Under the pieces are notes generated by a model. The model was given only the letters and a program-made list of their open reading frames with translations, was not told the DNA's origin and did not search any database. Below, piece after piece: positions 34,170 through 42,548 of a DNA stretch of 64,000 bases; the first letter of the stretch is position 1; each line of letters starts with the position of its first letter. Source of the DNA: Bifidobacterium animalis subsp. animalis ATCC 25527. GTDB taxonomy: Bacteria; Actinomycetota; Actinomycetes; Actinomycetales; Bifidobacteriaceae. A program made the position numbers and the translations under genes. The stretch spans positions 1,860,001-1,924,000 of the forward strand of contig NC_017834.1 in assembly GCF_000260715.1 (NCBI RefSeq). Direction: 5' to 3'.

Positions 34170-35672
34170 TCACTGAGCGGCGCCCGTGGTATCGCCGTTC
34201 GACGGCGTATCACCGCCGTTGGTGGTGGTGTCGGTCGTATTGGGCGTAGTGGTGTCGGTGTTGGCCGCACCAGCGTCCCCGGCGTCGGGTGTGGTGGGCT
34301 GTGTATTCTGCTGGGCCTGCGCAGCCTGCTGTTGCGCCTGCTGGGCTGCTTGCGCCTCGGCTTCGGCCTGACGTTGCGCCTCCTCGGCCGCCTGCTGGGC
34401 CGCTGCAGCCTGCTGGTTCGCATACTCGGTCTGCGACTGCTGTACGGCGGTGCCGGCATCGGTAAGCGTCTTCACCATGGCCGACACATCCTCCGCGTTC
34501 AGATTCTGGCCGTCCGCCAGCTTGCGCGCATCTGCGATGCGGTTCTCCAGATCGGTGCGAACCTGCTCGTCGGTCACGGCGTTGGCGCTTGCGTCGAGAA
34601 TCTTCTGCGCGTCGTCTATGGCCTTCGTCAATTCGTCGCGTGCGGCCGACTGCGATTTCGCGTTCTTCGAATCGTTCACCGCCTTCGTTGCCGCGTCAAC
34701 CGCGCTCTTGGCCTTGGTGATCTCGTCTGTGGTGTTGCGCAGCGCATCCGTGGTCTTCTCGATCGCAGCCGCGTCGGCATCCGCCGCACATTCCGCCACC
34801 GACTGCTGGTCGAGCTTCTCGGCGTCGGCCACGGCGCTCTTCAACGTGTCGAGCGTCTTCGCATCGGCGACCTGATCGGCCGGCGTGCCGGCAAGACCAT
34901 TGGCATCCTTCAATGCCGCCGCCAGTGCGGTATGGGCATCGTCGTACGAATCACGCGTGTTCTGACACAGCGTGTATGCATTCCGCTGTGCGTCGTTCTT
35001 GCGACTGCTCGACCACCATGCAATACCGCCAGCGATGAGCGCGATCACGAGCACGCCAACAACAATGCCCACGATGAGCTTCGTATGGCTCTTGCCGCCA
35101 CCATTTGCCGAGTGATGAGGGGCTTCCTCGTCGGGCTCGTCACCCGATCCATCTGCATTGCCGTCCGCATCCGTCGGCGGAATGGTCGGCGGCATCGCGG
35201 CCGGGGCGGCCGGCGGCATCACCGACGTCTGCGAATCTACAATCTGCTCCCATTCCGAGGAGACGACGCGCGTCGGTGCATCCGCCGGCAGCGGAGGATT
35301 GACCGAGACGCCCGCCAGCACATCGTCATGGGGCGACGTGAACAGCTGCGTGGGCGCGGCATCGCCCGCAGACGCGCCGTTCACCGTGTTCGCCGCATGA
35401 CGGCCGGCACTGGGCTGGGGTGTGATGAGCGGCTGGGTCGCGGCTAGCGTGGGCGCCGCGGAATCCGCAGGGGTCTCATCCGGCGTCGGCGTTGCATCAT
35501 GTGCGCCCGAACGCGCGGTGCGGCGCGCGTGATCATGCGGATGCCCACTCGCCGGCGGCGCGGGAATCGCAGCCGTATTCGCCGAGCCCGCAGATTGCAG
35601 CTGGGTTTCGTGTGCGGCGGCATGCGACGGATCGTCGTCCATGCTCGGGAATTCGAGCGCATCTTTGTCCAC
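34170..35672 (-). CDS. Single-pass membrane protein with extracytoplasmic coiled coil (possible N-terminal frameshift)
   Basis: From the GTG at 35672 the frame gives 500 residues: a proline/alanine-rich cytoplasmic segment (1-195), one membrane helix (LIVGIVVGVLVIALIAGGIA, about 199-218), a long Ala-rich helical region (220-440) with repeats of the AAAQQAAEEAQRQAEAEAQA type, and a Thr/Asn/Asp-rich tail. Family and function are unknown; the layout suggests a surface stalk or wall-associated protein. An AAGAGAGG-preceded ATG at 35751 opens another frame encoding MTDSENPSDLQFPVSPEPRD followed by FDVTHV. It would join this one if a single base near 35670 were removed, so the true N terminus may be 26 residues longer. 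See findings. Confidence 0.7.
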   Translation of the reverse strand: MDKDALEFPSMDDDPSHAAAHETQLQSAGSANTAAIPAPPASGHPHDHARRTARSGAHDATPTPDETPADSAAPTLAATQPLITPQPSAGRHAANTVNGASAGDAAPTQLFTSPHDDVLAGVSVNPPLPADAPTRVVSSEWEQIVDSQTSVMPPAAPAAMPPTIPPTDADGNADGSGDEPDEEAPHHSANGGGKSHTKLIVGIVVGVLVIALIAGGIAWWSSSRKNDAQRNAYTLCQNTRDSYDDAHTALAAALKDANGLAGTPADQVADAKTLDTLKSAVADAEKLDQQSVAECAADADAAAIEKTTDALRNTTDEITKAKSAVDAATKAVNDSKNAKSQSAARDELTKAIDDAQKILDASANAVTDEQVRTDLENRIADARKLADGQNLNAEDVSAMVKTLTDAGTAVQQSQTEYANQQAAAAQQAAEEAQRQAEAEAQAAQQAQQQAAQAQQNTQPTTPDAGDAGAANTDTTTPNTTDTTTNGGDTPSNGDTTGAAQ

Positions 35673-35800
35673 TTACATGGGTGACATCGAAATCGCGCGG
35701 CTCCGGACTCACCGGAAACTGCAAATCAGACGGATTCTCCGAATCAGTCATGCCTCTCTTCGCCCTTCTGTGTCAATCTGTACATCCATTCACCGAGACA

Positions 35801-36382
35801 TCAGTCGGTGATCTGCGCGCGGTAGAAGTTCTGGTACGAGCGCGACGGCGTCGGGCCGCGCTGCCCCTGGTAATGCGAACCAGTGGTCTCGGAGCCGTAA
35901 GGGTGCTCCGACGGCGAGCTCAGCTGGAAGAAGCACATCTGGCCGATCTTCATGCCAGGCCAGAGTTTCACGGGCAGTGTCGAGACATTCGACAGCTCAA
36001 GCGTGATATGCCCCTCAAAACCGGGGTCGATGAACCCGGCAGTCGAATGGGTGAGAATGCCCAAGCGACCGAGCGAGCTCTTGCCCTCCAATCGTGCGGC
36101 GAGCGTCTCGTCGATCTTCACGTACTCCCAGGTAGAACCCAATGCAAACTCGCCGGGGTGCAGAATCCACGGTTCGTCCGGGCCCACTTCGAACTGTTCG
36201 GTGAGCTCGCCCTGGTTCTCCGCCGGATCCACGTAGGTATACGCATGGTTGTTGAACAGGCGGAAGAAACGGTCGAGACGAACGTCAATGGACGCTGGCT
36301 GCACCATTTCGTCGGTCCACGGATCAAGCGAGATATGACCCTCGGCGTGCGCGGCACGGATGTCGCGGTCAGATAGCAGCAT
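35801..36382 (-). CDS. dcd: dCTP deaminase
   Basis: This 193-residue enzyme deaminates dCTP to supply dUTP/dUMP for thymidylate synthesis. The conserved core is present: [16 protein letters not shown] (27-42), [13 protein letters not shown], then [13 protein letters not shown] and [20 protein letters not shown], then [12 protein letters not shown] and [12 protein letters not shown]. The catalytic Glu lies in the GHITLELS segment. [11 protein letters not shown] rather than the E. coli TAHRIDPGWQG is the form seen in actinobacterial enzymes, some of which also hydrolyse dUTP. ATG at 36382 follows AAGGAG. Homotrimeric in the family. Confidence 0.93.
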   Translation of the reverse strand: MLLSDRDIRAAHAEGHISLDPWTDEMVQPASIDVRLDRFFRLFNNHAYTYVDPAENQGELTEQFEVGPDEPWILHPGEFALGSTWEYVKIDETLAARLEGKSSLGRLGILTHSTAGFIDPGFEGHITLELSNVSTLPVKLWPGMKIGQMCFFQLSSPSEHPYGSETTGSHYQGQRGPTPSRSYQNFYRAQITD

Positions 36383-36560
36383 CAGCTTCTCCTTGCAAAG
36401 GACGATGAGTGTTCCTGCGCACGTCGGACGCATGCATACGCTGCCATGCCCCTCGCGCGCACATATACGGCCCAGTGTAGTAATACCAAGCGAATTCACC
36501 GGCGGCATGAGCGAACACCGCCATCGACCCAGCCGTGGCCGCATTCAGTGCCCGGAAAAC

Positions 36561-36593
36561 GCAAGGGCCTGCCACGACCGGCAGGCCCCTTGC
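36561..36593 (-). terminator. Terminator hairpin after the P-type ATPase gene
   Basis: GCAAGGGCCTGCC (36561-36573) pairs with GGCAGGCCCCTTGC (36580-36593) with one bulge. It lies 17 bp past the ATPase stop codon on the minus strand. Confidence 0.75.
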
Positions 36594-36609
36594 GGGAATC
36601 CAAACGGAA

Positions 36610-39600
36610 TCAGTGCTTCGCACGCATGCGCAGGAAGATCTTGCGAATCTCCGATGCGATGAGCACGATGGCGGCCAGGCCAATGCATTCCAGCCATGCC
36701 ATCGGAGGCAGCGGCGTGGTGCCGAATGCAGTGTTGAGCCATGGCACGTAGATCACGAGCAGCTGCAGCACAATCGACAGCGCGATGGCGCCCCACAGCC
36801 ACTTGTTCGAGAACAGCCCCCTGAAGGCGCTCTGCAGGTGCGAGCGCGAGGCGAGCGCGTTGAACAGCTGGGCGAACACGAGGATCGTGAAGCCCATCGT
36901 GCGCGCCTCGACCATCTGGGCGTCGTGGCCGAGCGCATCCACGGAACGGTCGGTGAACAGACCGCCGCTCAGGTGCATATCCATGCCGATCAGCGTCACA
37001 ATGGCCATGATGAGGCCGATGTAGACGATGTCACCCCACATCGCGCCATCGATCACACGGTCGGTGAGCTTGCGCGGCTTGCGGTTCATTACGTCTTCGG
37101 TCGTTGGATCCACGCCCATCGCGAGCGCCGGGGCGGCGTCGGTGAGCAGGTTGATCCACAGCAGCTGGGTGGCGAGCAGCGGCACCGTCACACCCACGGA
37201 ATCCGGGTTCTTGATGCCCAGGAAGCCGGCGAGCACGACGCCGAGGAACACGGTGAACACCTCGCCCACATTCGAGCTGAGCAGGTAGCGCAGGAACTTG
37301 CGAATGTTGTCGAAAATGCCGCGGCCCTCGCGCACGGCGGCGACGATGGTGGAGAAGTTGTCGTCGGCCAGGATCATCTTGGCCGACTGCTTCGTCACCT
37401 CGGTGCCGGTGATGCCCATGGCCACGCCGATGTCGGCGGCCTTGACCGCAGGCGCATCGTTCACGCCGTCGCCAGTCATGGCGGCGATGTTGCCCTGGCG
37501 CTGCAGGCTTTCCACGATCTTGAGCTTGTGCTCCGGGGCCACACGGGCGTACACGGAGACCTCGGAGGTCGCCTTGTCGAGCTGCTGCTCGCTCATGGCG
37601 TCGAGTTCGTCGCCGGTGAGCGCCTTGCCGCCCTGTTCGATGATGCCCAGATCGGAGGCGATGCGGGCCGCGGTGAGCGGGTGGTCGCCGGTGATCATGA
37701 CCGTGCGCACGCCTGCACGATGTGCTTCGGCCACGGCGTCACGCACCTCCACGCGCGGCGGATCGATGATGCCGACCATGCCGGTCCAAATGAGCTGATG
37801 TTCGATCACATCCGCCTGCTCCGAGATGTCGGAGACGTCTCCCGCGGCATTCGTGCGGATGCCCGGCACCTCGCTCAGCGAAGCGGTCTCGAGCGGTCGG
37901 TATGCCTCGCCGAGCGTGCGGTAGGCGTTGCGGGAGAGCTCCTCCACCTTGTTGAGAATGTCCTGGCGATCGCCTTCGGTGAGCTTGCGCACGGCACCGT
38001 TGACGAAGATGCGGTCGCAGTAGCTCAGCAGCACGTCTGGGGCGCCCTTCGCGAACACGGTGAGCTTGCTCGAGTCGGTGTCGTTCTTCGTGATGACCGA
38101 CATGCGCTTGCGCTCCGACGTGAACGGGATCTCGGCCACACGGGTGAAGTGGCGGAAACGCTTGTCGGCGTGCGTCTTGCGGGCTGCCACGACGAGCGAG
38201 ACCTCGGTCGGGTCGCCGACGATCTCCCATGTGCCGGGCTTGGGGCCCTCGCGCAGTTCGCCGTCGTTGGCCAGCGTGCCGGCGCCCAACGTGGCGTACA
38301 CCTCGTGCGAGATGTTCTCCGGCACGGCATCGCCGTTCAGCGAGACCATATCGCCCTCGGGCGCATAACCGGTGCCGGTGAGTTCGACTTCGCCGCTCGG
38401 CACGACCACGCGTTCCACGGTCATTTCGTTACGCGTGAGCGTACCGGTCTTGTCGGAGCAGATGACGGATGCGGAACCCAGCGTCTCCACCGAATGCAGC
38501 TTCTTCACAATGGCATGGTGCGCAGCCATCCGCTGCACGCCGAGAGCCAGCACGACGGTGAGAATGGTCGCCAGACCTTCCGGCACGGCGGCGACAGCGA
38601 GCGAGACGGCGAGCAGCAGAGAATCGATGACGTCATGCACGCTGTGGAAGCCTTCGAGCACGGCGAGCGCCAGCAGCACCACCGCTGCGATGATGCACAC
38701 GGCGATGCCGAGGATCTTCGAGACGTGGTTCATCTCCTTCTGCAACGGCGTGGTGTCGTCTTCAGTGGACTGCAGCAGGTCGGCGATCTTGCCCACCTGC
38801 GTGTTCATGCCGGTGCCGGTCACGATGGCACGGCCGGTGCCCTGCGTCACGGACGTGCCGTTGAACACCATGTTCGAGCGGTCGCCCAAGGCCTTGGCCT
38901 TCTCAAGCGTCTCCGGCTTCTTGCTCACCGGCACGGACTCGCCGGTGAGCGATGCCTCCGCGATGCGCAGGCTGGCGGCGGCGAACAGACGGCCATCGGC
39001 CGGCACCGTGTCGCCTTCGCCGAGCACCAGCACGTCACCCGGCACGATGTCGGTGGTGGCGATGCGTTCCACCCGGCCGTTGCGCAGCACATTGGAGGTG
39101 GGCGCCGTCATTTCGGACAGTGCGTTGACCGCCTCGTCGGCCTTCGCCTCCTGCACATAGCCGAGCACGGCGTTCACAATGAGGATCAGCACGATCACTA
39201 TGGCATCGAAGGGCAGCGCCTCGCCACCCTCGGCACCGGGGGTCGCATTCACCTTCTCGATGATCCACGCGACCAGCGAGATGGCCGTCGCGGCGAGCAG
39301 CAGGTAGACCAGCGGGTCCTGGAATTGCTGCAGGAACTTCTTCCACTTGGGCACGGGCGGTGCGGAGGCCAGTTCGTTCGGGCCGAACTCCCCGAGTCGG
39401 CGTTTGGCTTCTTCGCTGCTCAGGCCGGTGCGGGTATCCACATTGAGGGCCTTGGCCACCTCGTCGGCGCTGGCGAGCGACGGGTCGACGTCATGGAGCA
39501 GCGCCTCTTGGGCCTTCACTTCCTTGGATTCTTCGGCATCCGCAGGTTCCACATGGGGTTCGCGGTTCAGTGCGGATGGATCTATGATGCGATCATCCAT
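36610..39600 (-). CDS. P-type cation-transporting ATPase (P2, Ca2+-like)
   Basis: The 996-residue pump has an N-terminal cation-ATPase domain (about 35-105), the actuator motif TGES (219-222), PEGL in M4 (340-343), the phosphorylation site DKTGTLTR with D383, MTGDGVNDAPA in the hinge and about ten membrane helices. The PEGL ion-site motif and overall layout match bacterial P2-type pumps related to SERCA/PMCA; Ca2+ export is the best guess, with Mn2+ or Na+ possible. ATG at 39600 follows GAGGAG. It is monocistronic and ends at a hairpin. Some databases label such proteins 'calcium-translocating' or 'HAD-IC family' ATPase. Confidence 0.93.
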   Translation of the reverse strand: MDDRIIDPSALNREPHVEPADAEESKEVKAQEALLHDVDPSLASADEVAKALNVDTRTGLSSEEAKRRLGEFGPNELASAPPVPKWKKFLQQFQDPLVYLLLAATAISLVAWIIEKVNATPGAEGGEALPFDAIVIVLILIVNAVLGYVQEAKADEAVNALSEMTAPTSNVLRNGRVERIATTDIVPGDVLVLGEGDTVPADGRLFAAASLRIAEASLTGESVPVSKKPETLEKAKALGDRSNMVFNGTSVTQGTGRAIVTGTGMNTQVGKIADLLQSTEDDTTPLQKEMNHVSKILGIAVCIIAAVVLLALAVLEGFHSVHDVIDSLLLAVSLAVAAVPEGLATILTVVLALGVQRMAAHHAIVKKLHSVETLGSASVICSDKTGTLTRNEMTVERVVVPSGEVELTGTGYAPEGDMVSLNGDAVPENISHEVYATLGAGTLANDGELREGPKPGTWEIVGDPTEVSLVVAARKTHADKRFRHFTRVAEIPFTSERKRMSVITKNDTDSSKLTVFAKGAPDVLLSYCDRIFVNGAVRKLTEGDRQDILNKVEELSRNAYRTLGEAYRPLETASLSEVPGIRTNAAGDVSDISEQADVIEHQLIWTGMVGIIDPPRVEVRDAVAEAHRAGVRTVMITGDHPLTAARIASDLGIIEQGGKALTGDELDAMSEQQLDKATSEVSVYARVAPEHKLKIVESLQRQGNIAAMTGDGVNDAPAVKAADIGVAMGITGTEVTKQSAKMILADDNFSTIVAAVREGRGIFDNIRKFLRYLLSSNVGEVFTVFLGVVLAGFLGIKNPDSVGVTVPLLATQLLWINLLTDAAPALAMGVDPTTEDVMNRKPRKLTDRVIDGAMWGDIVYIGLIMAIVTLIGMDMHLSGGLFTDRSVDALGHDAQMVEARTMGFTILVFAQLFNALASRSHLQSAFRGLFSNKWLWGAIALSIVLQLLVIYVPWLNTAFGTTPLPPMAWLECIGLAAIVLIASEIRKIFLRMRAKH

Positions 39601-39915
39601 AAATAATCTCCTCGGTCAGCCGCGGAGTAGTCAACCATGCTCTGTCTGGCCTGCAACTGCCTCTGTTCGCAACATCCGCAGAGTCTGCATACGCAATCTG
39701 CACAGTATTGCACAGACTGCAACTGTTGCTGCAACGGTTTGCAGGGCCGGCACACGCTTGGCTGCGCGGTTATGGGCATACGCTTTGTCGCGCAATGCTA
39801 ACGGTTGCCATTATTCCATATACCGCGACGCAACCCTTTGCCTGTAAGTGAATATGGTGTGCAGCCCCTTGTTTTTTCACCGATTCTTGACAACGGGTGC
39901 TGAGAGAATGAGCGC
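39601..39915. other. Intergenic region between ATPase and methyltransferase genes
   Basis: This 315-bp region separates divergent genes. It contains scattered CTGCAA/TTGCAG words (for example at 39718-39740) but no reading frame worth calling and no clear hairpin. A TTGACA lies at 39886-39891, about 25 bp before the methyltransferase ATG, and may be part of its promoter. Confidence 0.5.
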
Positions 39916-40911
39916 ATGGTTACTAAGAAGGGCCCGACCAAGGGGTCGGGCGGCAAACATCGTAATTCCCTGCGCGGCAAGGGCCCCACCCCGAAGGCCG
40001 AGGACCGTGTCTACCATAAGGCGTACAAGGCGAAGAAGCAGGCCGAGAAACGCCAGCGCTCCGATCCGCGACTGGCCGCACGCCGTCGCGCCGCACATTT
40101 CACGTCGAACTCCGACGATCTGGTGATCGGCCGCAACTCGGTGCTCGAGGCATTGCGCGTGGGCGTTCCCGCCAGTGTGCTGTACGTGGCGAACCGCATC
40201 GAACACGACGACCGCACGCGCGAAATCGTGCGTCTGGCGGGTCAGCATGGTCTGAACCTGCTAGAGGCGGACCGTTTGGAGATGGATCGCATCGCACGTT
40301 CGGGCAATCACCAGGGCGTAATCCTCAAGGCCGACCCGTTCCAGTACTCGTCGCTGCATGAGCTGGTGGAACGCGCGGAGCGCAAGGCACGTGCTATGGA
40401 GATGGCGGATTCCAAGGCCTCCCGCCTGAGCGCACGCCCACTGTTCATTGCCCTCGACGGCATCACCGACCCACAGAACCTAGGCGCCGTGATCCGTTCC
40501 GCCGCCGCATTCGGCGTCAACGGCGTGATTCTGCCGGAACGCCGCTCTGCGTCGGTGAACGCCGCCGCGTGGAAAGTCTCCGCCGGAGCCGCCGCGCATA
40601 TGCCGATCGCCCGCGTCGTGAACCTCACGAAGGCAATCGAGGCGCTCAAGGAACACGGTTACTACAGCATCGGCCTCGACGGCGGCGGTAGCAAGCTCGT
40701 GGGCGAGACCGGCTTCGAAACCGATCCGCTCGTCGTGGTGCTCGGTTCCGAGGGCAAGGGCCTGAGCAGGCTCACCCGCGAGGCATGCGACGCCATCGCG
40801 AGCATTCCGATCACCAGCGCCGTGGAGTCGCTGAATGCCTCCGTGGCAGCGGGCATCGCCCTCTACGCCACCGTGAATGCACGGCGCAAGGCCGGCGAAG
40901 CCGCCAACTAA
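39916..40911 (+). CDS. rlmB: 23S rRNA (guanosine-2'-O)-methyltransferase-like SpoU family enzyme
   Basis: The 331-residue protein has a Lys/Arg-rich N-terminal tail (1-65), an SpoU substrate-binding domain starting at DDLVIGRNSVLEALR (about 70-84), and the trefoil-knot catalytic domain with ALDGITDPQNLGAVIRSAAA, VVLGSEGKGLSR and ITSAVESLNASVAAGIALY, the three SpoU motifs that bind SAM. RlmB methylates G2251 of 23S rRNA, but substrate assignment within SpoU is uncertain. The basic tail is typical of actinobacterial members. ATG at 39916 has no good ribosome site. It is followed by an imperfect hairpin. Confidence 0.88.
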   Translation: MVTKKGPTKGSGGKHRNSLRGKGPTPKAEDRVYHKAYKAKKQAEKRQRSDPRLAARRRAAHFTSNSDDLVIGRNSVLEALRVGVPASVLYVANRIEHDDRTREIVRLAGQHGLNLLEADRLEMDRIARSGNHQGVILKADPFQYSSLHELVERAERKARAMEMADSKASRLSARPLFIALDGITDPQNLGAVIRSAAAFGVNGVILPERRSASVNAAAWKVSAGAAAHMPIARVVNLTKAIEALKEHGYYSIGLDGGGSKLVGETGFETDPLVVVLGSEGKGLSRLTREACDAIASIPITSAVESLNASVAAGIALYATVNARRKAGEAAN

Positions 40912-40915
40912 CACC

Positions 40916-40975
40916 CCGGGCATCACGCTCGTCATCTGTTCCAAGCTGCAGTCAGAGGACGAGTATGATGCCCGG
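40916..40975 (+). terminator. Hairpin after the methyltransferase gene
   Basis: CCGGGCATCACGCTCGTC (40916-40933) pairs with GACGAGTATGATGCCCGG (40958-40975) with two mismatches and a 24-nt loop. It lies between convergent genes. Confidence 0.65.
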
Positions 40976-41023
40976 TTTGTATTTCATCGCATGCCGTCGG
41001 CGAGGTCGCGAACATGACCCACC

Positions 41024-42409
41024 TTAGGCGAGCAGTTCGTTGAACGCTTCGGTCATGGTGGGATGCGTGAAGATGGCATCGCGCAGGTAGGCGGCATCGG
41101 CATGGAAATCCATCGCCACCTTGGCCGTGTTGATCATCTCATACGCCTCCGGGCATAGCAGCGTCACCCCGAGCAGCTGCCCGGTGGCGGGGTCGGTGAG
41201 CGCCTTGAGCAGTCCTTCGGTCTCGCGCATCACCACGGCCTTCGGCACCGCGGCGGTGGGCAGCGTGTGCACCTGCACCGCAATGCCCTGCTCGGCGGCA
41301 TCGCGTTCATTGAGACCCACACGCGCGTACGGCACATGCAGGAACACGCACGACGGCACATTGCGGCGCTGCGCGCGGTTGTATTCCGGCGCATCCGGCG
41401 CAATCTGAGACCAGACGATGCGGTAGTCGTCGAGTGAGATGTACGTGTGCTGCGGGCCGCCGTTGCAGTCCCCCATCGCCCAGACATTCTCGTCGGTGGT
41501 GCGCAGCAGATCGTCCACCACAATGCCGCCGTTCGCATCGGTCTCAATGCCTGCGGCGGCCAGATCGAGGTCTGCCGTCTCGGGAACGCGTCCGGCGGCC
41601 ACCAGCACCGCATCGGCGCCGAACACCGCGGCGGCTCCGTTCACTTCGGCGTCCACCCGAACCGAAGCGCCCTCACCGGCATGGCCGCCGGATCCCGGAC
41701 TCACACGGGTGACGACCGCGTCGGTCACCACTTCGACGCCCTGTCGCTTCAGCATGTCGAGAATGGCCTCGGCCATGTCGGCGTCCTCACGTGGCAGCAC
41801 GCGATCGTTGTGCTGGAGCACATGCACCTCGGAACCGAAGTCTGCAAGCATCGACGCGAATTCCAGGCCAATGAACCCTGCGCCCAGAATCACCACGCGT
41901 TTGGGGAATGCGGGCAGCGAGAGCATGCCCGTGCTGTCATACACACCGGGCGTGGTGCGAATGCCTTCGATATCGGGAATCCGTGGCTTGGCGCCGGTGT
42001 CGATGTAGATGCGGTCGGCCTCCAACACCGTCTGCACACCATCCGCGCCATCCACCAGCACGGTGTGCGCGGCGGTGAACCGCGCCGTGCCATCGAGCAC
42101 CGCCACGCCGTCGAGCACATCGAGCTTTCGGTAGTTCGCCGTGCGCAGCTTCGACGTGAGCGCCGTTTTCGCCGCCATCGCCTCGGCGAAGGCCTGCCGC
42201 GGCTCGGCACCATGCCGGTCTGCCGCATAGGCGTCGAGAATGAGCGACTTCGACGGCAGGCAGCCGATGTTGATGCACGTGCCGCCGTACATGTTGCGAT
42301 CACGCTCGACCAGCGTGACATGGCCGCCCTCCTTGGCGATGCGCGCGGCCAAGGTCTTGCCTGCCTTGCCGAAACCGATGATGAGATGCTCTACATGCCT
42401 GGATTCCAT
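41024..42409 (-). CDS. rclA: RclA-like pyridine nucleotide-disulfide oxidoreductase
   Basis: This 461-residue flavoprotein resembles E. coli RclA closely: HLIIGFGKAGKTLAARIAK at the FAD-binding start, YGGTCINIGCLPSKSL with the redox cysteines C45 and C50, TTPGVYDSTGML, then NVWAMGDCNGGPQHTYISLD, and the C-terminal IFTHPTMTEAFNEL dimerisation motif. RclA-type enzymes reduce hypothiocyanous acid and Cu(II) with NAD(P)H and protect against oxidants made by host peroxidases. ATG at 42409 follows GGGAGG; this gives 20 residues more than E. coli RclA overall. No RclR-like regulator is next to it. Mercuric or dihydrolipoamide reductase roles are less likely because their signature flanks are absent. 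Confidence 0.85.
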   Translation of the reverse strand: MESRHVEHLIIGFGKAGKTLAARIAKEGGHVTLVERDRNMYGGTCINIGCLPSKSLILDAYAADRHGAEPRQAFAEAMAAKTALTSKLRTANYRKLDVLDGVAVLDGTARFTAAHTVLVDGADGVQTVLEADRIYIDTGAKPRIPDIEGIRTTPGVYDSTGMLSLPAFPKRVVILGAGFIGLEFASMLADFGSEVHVLQHNDRVLPREDADMAEAILDMLKRQGVEVVTDAVVTRVSPGSGGHAGEGASVRVDAEVNGAAAVFGADAVLVAAGRVPETADLDLAAAGIETDANGGIVVDDLLRTTDENVWAMGDCNGGPQHTYISLDDYRIVWSQIAPDAPEYNRAQRRNVPSCVFLHVPYARVGLNERDAAEQGIAVQVHTLPTAAVPKAVVMRETEGLLKALTDPATGQLLGVTLLCPEAYEMINTAKVAMDFHADAAYLRDAIFTHPTMTEAFNELLA

Positions 42410-42548
42410 ATTCGCCTCCCGTAGACGTGGTGTGGCTCTCACGCTAACGGACGACGCGCTGTTCGCGAACAAGCATCTCCGTACGCGAAGAACCGCACAC
42501 CGCCATACAGAATGCGGCGATTTGCATCAATTCACATCGAGGGGCCGC

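Noticed and set aside
36535..39606. A 1,023-codon frame opposite the P-type ATPase gene
   Set aside because: It is the antisense of a clear ATPase with all motifs; its His/Arg-rich product has no domain and arises from GC-rich codon bias.
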